The position numbers were made by a program, and so were the translations under genes. Below, one piece after another: positions 54,748 to 64,000 of a stretch of DNA of 64,000 nt (position 1 is its first letter; each line of letters opens with the position of its first letter). Origin of the DNA: Pectobacterium parmentieri (GTDB taxonomy: Bacteria > Pseudomonadota > Gammaproteobacteria > Enterobacterales > Enterobacteriaceae); the NCBI RefSeq assembly GCF_001742145.1, contig NZ_CP015749.1:1674001-1738000 (forward strand), in the 5' to 3' direction. The notes beneath the pieces were generated by a model. The model saw only the letters and a program-made list of their open reading frames with translations. It did no database searches and was not told the DNA's origin.

Positions 54748-57135
54748 TCAATCCCTCAAGGATGCTTGGAATCGCTGTTTTAATGCTGCTACGCACTCAG
54801 CAACGGTAGCGGCAATTTCCTCTTCTGCCAGTGTACGCGTGGTATCTTGCAGGGTCAGGCTGATAGCCAGACTCTTATAACCTTCCGCTACGCCCTTCCC
54901 TCGGTACACATCGAATAAGTTTACGCCAACTAACTGATTTGCGCCAACTTTCTTACACTCGGCCAAAATATCACCCGCAGGGACATTTTCGGCTACCACA
55001 ACGGCAATATCACGACGGTTCGCTGGGAAACGGGAAATTTCGTTCGCATCAGGCAATACGCGGTCTGCGACCTTATCCCACAACAATTCGAACACAACGG
55101 TGCGCCCGTTAAGATCCAACTTGCGCTCCAGTTCTGGGTGAATAACGCCAATAAATCCAATGCGTTCTCCGCACAGATAAATAGCAGCACTTTGCCCCGG
55201 ATGCAATGCCGGATTATTTTCAGCCCTGAATTCAACCTCAGAGAATTTGCCCGTCAATGCCAGTACCGCTTCCAAATCACCTTTTAAATCATAGAAGTCA
55301 ACGGCCTGACGCGCCAGATCCCAATGCTCTTCATAACGCGTGCCAGTCATCACACCCGCTAGCATCAGATCCTGACGAATGCCCAGGTCAGCACTGGTGT
55401 CCGGCACAAAACGCAGGCCGCTTTCAAACAGGCGCAGACGGCTTTGCTGGCGATTTTGGTTATACACAGCAGCGCTCAACAAGCCGCTCCACAGCGATAA
55501 ACGCATCACTGACATCTCTGCTGAAATCGGGCTCGGCAGGCTCAGTGAGGCTTCATCAGGGTGGATTAATCCTTGAATTTTCGGGTCAACAAAACTGTAA
55601 GTAATTGCTTCCTGATAACCGTGATCGACTAATAATGTCTTCACACGCTTCAATGACAATGACGCTTCGCGATGCGCGGTCATGATCAACGGAGCCTGAG
55701 TAGGAATATTCGGAATGTTGTTGTAGCCGTAAATACGCGCGACTTCTTCAACCAGATCTTCTTCAATTTCCATGTCGAAGCGCCAACTCGGAGCCGTCGC
55801 CTGCCAGCCTGCGTCAATTTTCGCTACGTTACAGCCCAGACGTCGCAGGATATCGATCACCTGCTCATCGGCAATTACATGACCAATCAGACGATCCAGC
55901 TTCTCACGACGCAGCGTAATTGTTGCACGTGTCGGCAAATCAGCTTTGCTGGTGACATCCACTACCGGACCGGCGTCACCGCCACAAATGTCAATCAACA
56001 GGCGCGTCGCGCGCTCAATAGCGTTATGTTGCAACGCTGGATCCACGCCACGCTCGTAACGGTGAGAAGCATCGGTGTGCAAACCGTGGCGACGTGCGCG
56101 TCCGGTAATCGACAGCGGGTTGAAATAGGCACATTCCAGCAGAACGTTTTGTGTTTCGTCGTTAACGCCAGAATGCTCGCCGCCAAAGATGCCACCCATC
56201 GCCAGCGCATTCTGTTGGTCAGCAATAACCAGCGTATCAGCGTTCAGCTTCGCTTCGTTACCATCCAACAGCGTCAGCGTTTCGCCCTCTTCTGCCATAC
56301 GCACGATAATGCCGCCGTTGAGACGGTCAAGATCGAATGCGTGCATCGGCTGGCCAAGTTCCAGCAGAACATAGTTGGTCACATCAACCACGGGATCGAT
56401 AGAGCGAATGCCGCAACGGCGCAGTTTTTCACGCATCCACAGCGGCGTTGCTGCCTTAACGTTGATACCTTTCACTACACGGCCTAAATAACGTGGACAT
56501 GCCTGCGGCGCATCAACCCGAATCGGGAAGGTATCCTGAATTGTCGCGGCAACCGGCTCAATAGTCGGTTCATTCAACGTCAGTTGGTTCAACACCGCCA
56601 CGTCACGCGCCACGCCGATAATGCCTAAGCAATCCGCACGGTTTGGCGTCACGCTGATTTCAATCGCGTTATCATCTAACTTCAAATAGTCACGAATATC
56701 CGTACCGATCGGTGCATCTGCTGGCAGTTCAATGATGCCATCGTGATCGTCGGAAATGCCCAATTCGGAAAATGAGCACAGCATGCCTTCAGATGGTTCG
56801 CCACGCAGTTTGGCGGCTTTGATTTTGAAGTCGCCTGGCAACACGGCACCTACCGTCGCCACCGCTACTTTCAGACCATGACGGCAGTTCGGCGCACCGC
56901 AAACGATGTCCAGCAGGCGATCGCCACCAACATTCACTTTTGTCACACGCAGTTTATCTGCATTCGGGTGCTGCCCACATTCAACCACTTCACCGACAAC
57001 CACACCGTGGAATGCGCCAGCAACAGGTTCAACGCCATCCACTTCCAGGCCAGCCATCGTGATTTGTTCGGATAGCGTTTCGCTATCGACCGCCGGGTTT
57101 ACCCACTCGCGTAACCAGAGTTCACTGAATTTCAT
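54748..57135 (-). CDS. pheT: Phenylalanine--tRNA ligase beta subunit
   Basis: A 795-residue protein with the usual length and domains: N-terminal tRNA-binding OB domain (about 40-150), B3/B4 editing module (about 200-380), B5 domain (400-475), a catalytic-like domain and the C-terminal ferredoxin-fold anticodon-binding domain ([12 protein letters not shown], near 704). Forms the alpha2-beta2 enzyme with PheS. 14 bp lie between the two genes. Confidence 0.98.
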   Translation of the reverse strand: MKFSELWLREWVNPAVDSETLSEQITMAGLEVDGVEPVAGAFHGVVVGEVVECGQHPNADKLRVTKVNVGGDRLLDIVCGAPNCRHGLKVAVATVGAVLPGDFKIKAAKLRGEPSEGMLCSFSELGISDDHDGIIELPADAPIGTDIRDYLKLDDNAIEISVTPNRADCLGIIGVARDVAVLNQLTLNEPTIEPVAATIQDTFPIRVDAPQACPRYLGRVVKGINVKAATPLWMREKLRRCGIRSIDPVVDVTNYVLLELGQPMHAFDLDRLNGGIIVRMAEEGETLTLLDGNEAKLNADTLVIADQQNALAMGGIFGGEHSGVNDETQNVLLECAYFNPLSITGRARRHGLHTDASHRYERGVDPALQHNAIERATRLLIDICGGDAGPVVDVTSKADLPTRATITLRREKLDRLIGHVIADEQVIDILRRLGCNVAKIDAGWQATAPSWRFDMEIEEDLVEEVARIYGYNNIPNIPTQAPLIMTAHREASLSLKRVKTLLVDHGYQEAITYSFVDPKIQGLIHPDEASLSLPSPISAEMSVMRLSLWSGLLSAAVYNQNRQQSRLRLFESGLRFVPDTSADLGIRQDLMLAGVMTGTRYEEHWDLARQAVDFYDLKGDLEAVLALTGKFSEVEFRAENNPALHPGQSAAIYLCGERIGFIGVIHPELERKLDLNGRTVVFELLWDKVADRVLPDANEISRFPANRRDIAVVVAENVPAGDILAECKKVGANQLVGVNLFDVYRGKGVAEGYKSLAISLTLQDTTRTLAEEEIAATVAECVAALKQRFQASLRD

Positions 57136-57149
57136 GATGTATACCCGCC

Positions 57150-58217
<1,068 letters not shown>

Positions 58218-58224
58218 TTATAAA

Positions 58225-58252
58225 TAAAAAAGCCTCCCTTAGGGAGGCTTAA
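58225..58252 (-). terminator. pheST attenuator terminator
   Basis: On the minus strand AAGCCTCCC, loop TAA, GGGAGGCTT then TTTTATTTA. It lies about 45 bp past pheM and 90 bp before pheS, the place of the attenuator in E. coli. Confidence 0.9.
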
Positions 58253-58295
58253 GCGCTACTTTTCGTTTCTTTTCTTACGCGCAAGCCCCCTGAAT

Positions 58296-58340
58296 TCAGG
58301 CGCTAAAGTAAAAAAAGAAACGGAAAATAGCAGCGTTCAT
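58296..58340 (-). CDS. pheM: pheST operon leader peptide PheM
   Basis: The 14-residue peptide MNAAIFRFFFYFSA has five phenylalanines (residues 6, 8, 9, 10, 12) and differs from E. coli PheM only at its last residue. When tRNAPhe is poorly charged, ribosome stalling on these codons prevents formation of the downstream terminator hairpin. An AAGGTAAC site lies upstream. Its high similarity and the attenuator make the call firm. Confidence 0.93.
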   Translation of the reverse strand: MNAAIFRFFFYFSA

Positions 58341-58424
58341 ACTTGCGTTACCTTGTGTTGAGAACCACGAAAAAATGCGTGAATAACAAATCGCATTGTA
58401 AATAACAAAAACTCTAGTGCTTGA

Positions 58425-58455
58425 CGAAAAGAGGGAGCCAAAGCTCCCTCTCTCA
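58425..58455 (-). terminator. Terminator of thrS-infC-rpmI-rplT
   Basis: On the minus strand GAGGGAGC, loop TTTG, GCTCCCTC then TTTTCGTC. It lies just after the rplT stop. Confidence 0.85.
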
Positions 58456-58461
58456 ACTGAC

Positions 58462-58836
<375 letters not shown>

Positions 58837-58861
58837 TTATTCTGAATTAAAAAAAGGTTAC

Positions 58862-59080
<219 letters not shown>

Positions 59081-59172
59081 TTAATAAAACGAATCAGATA
59101 AGGCGAACAAAACCACACGAATTTATCGCTTAACGCAAAATAAAAGCAGTGCGGTTCCGCTACTTGAATGCC

Positions 59173-61646
<2,474 letters not shown>

Positions 61647-61910
61647 TATAATTCCCTTATTTACAGTGGTGAGCCACACGAAAGCTCACATGCAAAAAAT
61701 CGCATTTCAATTGAAAATCAAAAGTGTTATCCATGCTATTTCTCTGTACTCTGTGAAATATATACACATGATGCGAACACGACAGGTACGCACTAGCGTG
61801 ACATGAATAACGTCAGGGCGATAATACACCTTATAACCGGTGTGTTAAAGCCGGATGGGTAGCCTGCTCATCGTTGTATCGCAATAAGCAGGCCAGAAAG
61901 TTTACTGTAT

Positions 61911-63302
61911 CTATGCCGACTTCAGTGCTGCGTTATTTTTGCGGGAGAAACGGAAACCAAGCCAAATAACAGCGATCCAGAACGGAATTAACACGACCGA
62001 TATGCGAATCTCCGGTGATAGCAGCATAATCACCAGAATCCCCGCCAGAAACACCAAGCACAGATAGTTACCCCACGGATACCAGAACGCTTTAAAGGCG
62101 GGCACCACGCCCTTCTCTATCATCGCCTGACGAAAACGCAGGTGGGCAAAACAGATCATAATCCAGTTAATCACCAGCGTAGACACCACCAGCGCCATCA
62201 GCAGCTCAAAGGCTTTGCCTGGCATCAGGTAGTTAATCGCTACACCGAGTGATGTCGCTAACGCCGACAGCGCGATAGACCGAACGGGCACACCGCGTGC
62301 GTTAACCTTCGCCAAAGACTTCGGCGCATTTCCCTGTTTTGCCAAACCGTACAGCATCCGGCTATTGCAGTATACGCCGCTGTTATACACGGATAGCGCC
62401 GCCGTCAGAACCACCACGTTGAGCACATTCGCCACGATATTACTGTTAAGCGCCTGGAAAATAAGGACAAATGGACTACCACCGCTGACCACATTCCCCC
62501 ATGGATAGAGCGATAATAAAATAGACAACGCGCCGATATAGAAAATCAGGATGCGGTATACCACCTGATTGGTCGCCTGAGGGATAGAACGTTTCGGATC
62601 GGCTGCTTCTGCGGCTGTAATACCTACCAACTCTAGGCCGCCGAATGAAAACATGATCACCGCCATCGCCATGATCAAGCCGCTTGCACCATTCGGCATG
62701 AATCCGCCATGGATCCATAAATTACGCACCGTCGCGGTCTCGCCACCATTGCCACTCAGCAACAGCCAACTGCCAAAGACAATCATCCCGACAATGGCAA
62801 GTACTTTGATAATGGCGAACCAAAATTCCGTTTCCCCAAACATCCGCACATTAACCAGATTAATCAGGTTGATCAGTACAAAGAAGATCGCCGCAGACAA
62901 CCAGGTTGGCGTCTCAGGCCACCAGTATTGGATATAAATACCCACGGCGGTCAACTCTGCCATCCCTACCAGAATAAACATCGCCCAGTAGTTCCAACCC
63001 GCGAGGAAACCCGCAAAATCGCCCCAGTATTTAAAAGCAAAATGGCTGAATGACCCCGCTACCGGCTCTTCAACGACCATCTCACCCAGTTGCCGCATAA
63101 TCAGAAATGCAATCATGCCGGCGATCGCATAGCCCAATAAGACGGACGGACCAGCCATTTGGATGGTCTGCGATATCCCTAAAAACAATCCAGTACCGAT
63201 AGCACCACCCAGCGCTATCAACTGAATATGTCGATTTTTCAACCCTCGTTTTAAAACCAGTTCCTGGTGATCGTTTGCCATGTTGTTTTGAGCATTTGCC
63301 AT
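61911..63302 (-). CDS. pheP: Aromatic amino acid permease, closest to PheP
   Basis: A 463-residue APC-superfamily permease with twelve hydrophobic segments. It starts with KRGLKNRHIQLIALGGAIGTGLF, as in AroP and PheP. The segments TIQMAGPSVLLGY, FAGFLAGWNYW, ELTAVGIYIQYWWP and NWIMICFAHLRFR are closer to PheP (phenylalanine-specific) than to AroP (all aromatic amino acids). The first ATG (63302) is used because AGGAAG is ten bases upstream. Substrate choice between Phe and the wider set is inferred. It stands between thrS and yebO. Confidence 0.82.
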   Translation of the reverse strand: MANAQNNMANDHQELVLKRGLKNRHIQLIALGGAIGTGLFLGISQTIQMAGPSVLLGYAIAGMIAFLIMRQLGEMVVEEPVAGSFSHFAFKYWGDFAGFLAGWNYWAMFILVGMAELTAVGIYIQYWWPETPTWLSAAIFFVLINLINLVNVRMFGETEFWFAIIKVLAIVGMIVFGSWLLLSGNGGETATVRNLWIHGGFMPNGASGLIMAMAVIMFSFGGLELVGITAAEAADPKRSIPQATNQVVYRILIFYIGALSILLSLYPWGNVVSGGSPFVLIFQALNSNIVANVLNVVVLTAALSVYNSGVYCNSRMLYGLAKQGNAPKSLAKVNARGVPVRSIALSALATSLGVAINYLMPGKAFELLMALVVSTLVINWIMICFAHLRFRQAMIEKGVVPAFKAFWYPWGNYLCLVFLAGILVIMLLSPEIRISVVLIPFWIAVIWLGFRFSRKNNAALKSA

Positions 63303-63424
63303 ATTATTTTTATGCTTCCTGTAAAGCCTTCTTCATTTTTATAACTATGCTTGCAGCATCAGCATGAAAGCAGGTGCAGACAGGCAAAAGAAGTGTATTT
63401 AAGTACTACACGGTGATTGGGCTA

Positions 63425-63706
63425 TCAACGTTCGGGAATGACATTTTTAAACGTTAACTCCACATCATCACGATCGAGCTCAGCGACAAGCGTTTCAGGC
63501 TCACTCTTCTCTACACTCTGGGGCAATAATTTTTTCAATAACGCTAACTGCTGACGTTGCTGCTCTGCGATCTCTTGCAGCAATTTCACTTGTTCATTTG
63601 CTCTGACGCTCGCCCGATTGACAAAAAACCAGACCAGCGCGGCCAGTAGCACAACCAGCAAGACAAAAACGACTTCTAGTATGTTCACAACGACTCCACT
63701 TATCAC
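63425..63706 (-). CDS. yebO: YebO family small membrane protein
   Basis: A 93-residue protein with one transmembrane helix (about residues 8-30, EVVFVLLVVLLAALVWFFVNRAS) followed by a coiled-coil-prone hydrophilic part (EQVKLLQEIAEQQRQQLALLKKL). It matches E. coli YebO (LILWFFINRASSRTNEQIELL...) in layout and sequence. Function unknown. In E. coli yebO is next to yobF-cspC and kdgR; here it stays with kdgR but lies 35 kb from yobF-cspC. Confidence 0.85.
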   Translation of the reverse strand: MISGVVVNILEVVFVLLVVLLAALVWFFVNRASVRANEQVKLLQEIAEQQRQQLALLKKLLPQSVEKSEPETLVAELDRDDVELTFKNVIPER

Positions 63707-63827
63707 TACGTAGACAAATATCTATGGGCTATCTTAACATCAGGGCGTAGCCAAATTCGATACCCGGCGCCGTCCGTTATCCACAGCATGTTGCTGCACA
63801 TCGCTATCGTATTGGTGCAAAAAAAGT

Positions 63828-63875
63828 GGGGAACGTTTTTCAACGTCGCTTGCGACGGCCCACAGGGTAGCGGTC
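63828..63875. repeat. Dispersed repeat, copy B
   Basis: GGGAACGTTTTTCAACGTCG, then CTTGCGACGGCCCACAGGG. Same family as 10421-10459 and, inverted, 49005-49055. It lies 18 bp upstream of the kdgR terminator hairpin. Confidence 0.7.
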
Positions 63876-63889
63876 AGAGATGGCTCGCA

Positions 63890-63920
63890 ATAAAAAAGCC
63901 TGTCGACAAGGACAGGCTTA
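63890..63920 (-). terminator. Terminator of kdgR
   Basis: On the minus strand AAGCCTGTC, loop CTTGTC, GACAGGCTT then TTTTATTG. It lies just after the kdgR stop codon. Confidence 0.85.
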
Positions 63921-63937
63921 GCAAGAGATAGAAAATA

Positions 63938-64000
63938 TCAGAAAGGGTAATCGTGGTAACCCATCTGCTCAGAAATATTTCTGGCTGCGGTGTGCAGCGT
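63938..64000 (-). CDS. kdgR: Pectin regulon repressor KdgR, C-terminal end
   Basis: The last 20 codons of a leftward gene run to a TGA at 63938. They read TLHTAARNISEQMGYHDYPF, which agrees with the end of E. coli KdgR (LHTAARKISAQMGYHDYPF) at nearly all positions. KdgR is an IclR-type repressor of pectin-degradation genes, released by 2-keto-3-deoxygluconate. Its 5' part lies beyond the right edge. KdgR-type boxes are seen before kduI and pelW in this window. Confidence 0.88.
   Translation of the reverse strand, partial: TLHTAARNISEQMGYHDYPF

Noticed and set aside
55672..56487. A 271-codon open frame on the plus strand
   Set aside because: It lies fully antisense to pheT, a certain gene, and reads as the shadow of pheT codons with no own ribosome-binding site or recognisable domain.

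Overview
The window is chromosomal DNA of a pectinolytic soft-rot enterobacterium, most likely Pectobacterium. Most of it is an Enterobacterales core-gene backbone in roughly the order known from Escherichia coli (ycgB-fadR-nhaB-dsbB, ycgN-ycgM-ycgL-minCDE, rnd-fadD-yeaY-tsaB-yoaA, pabB-nudL-sdaA-yoaE-manXYZ-yobD-mntP-rlmA-cspC-yobF, osmE-nadE, thrS-infC-rpmI-rplT-pheMST-ihfA). A plant-cell-wall block, kdgF-kduI-kduD-pelW-togMNAB-kdgM-paeX, identifies the soft-rot lifestyle. I see no insertion sequence, prophage, tRNA, rRNA or CRISPR array, and no clearly broken gene.

Layout. 1-3918: end of ycgB, fadR, nhaB, dsbB. 3919-4867: a TIR-bounded repeat, a HolE-like small gene, and mgtS (31 codons) behind a leader with a candidate leader peptide and terminator-like hairpin. 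4868-9053: ycgN, ycgM, ycgL, minCDE and a small lipoprotein. 9222-20603: rnd, fadD (TTG start, FadR operator), yeaY, tsaB, yoaA, yoaB, yoaH, pabB, nudL, sdaA. 20714-28647: yoaE, an ERIC-like element, manXYZ, yobD, a manganese riboswitch with mntP, rlmA, cspC, yobF. 29089-33111: a 31-codon membrane protein gene and the Fur-box-controlled sitABCD operon. 33353-35784: yniA, yniB, yniC. 35871-46683: the pectin block. 46783-53371: ydjM (LexA box), tcyP, osmE, nadE, yddG and an ABC exporter. 53508-54379: ygbA (NsrR-type box) and a GNAT gene. 54447-61646: the ihfA-pheTSM-rplT-rpmI-infC-thrS translation cluster on the minus strand. 61911-64000: pheP, yebO and the last 20 codons of kdgR.

How the genes work together. 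Oligogalacturonides would cross the outer membrane through KdgM, be deacetylated by PaeX, enter through TogMNAB, be split by PelW, and the unsaturated monouronate would be processed by KdgF, KduI and KduD. The repressor of this pathway, KdgR, begins to appear at the right edge, and KdgR-box-like palindromes precede kduI and pelW. Metal homeostasis is a second theme: SitABCD imports Mn/Fe, MntP exports Mn under a yybP-ykoY riboswitch, and MgtS protects magnesium uptake. FadR and its target fadD lie within 12 kb.

Most likely to be missed by standard annotation: mgtS and its leader, pheM, yobF, the 31-codon membrane protein, a 52-codon ORF that spans the sit Fur box, the non-ATG starts of infC, fadD, sdaA and manX, and at least three small dispersed repeat families.
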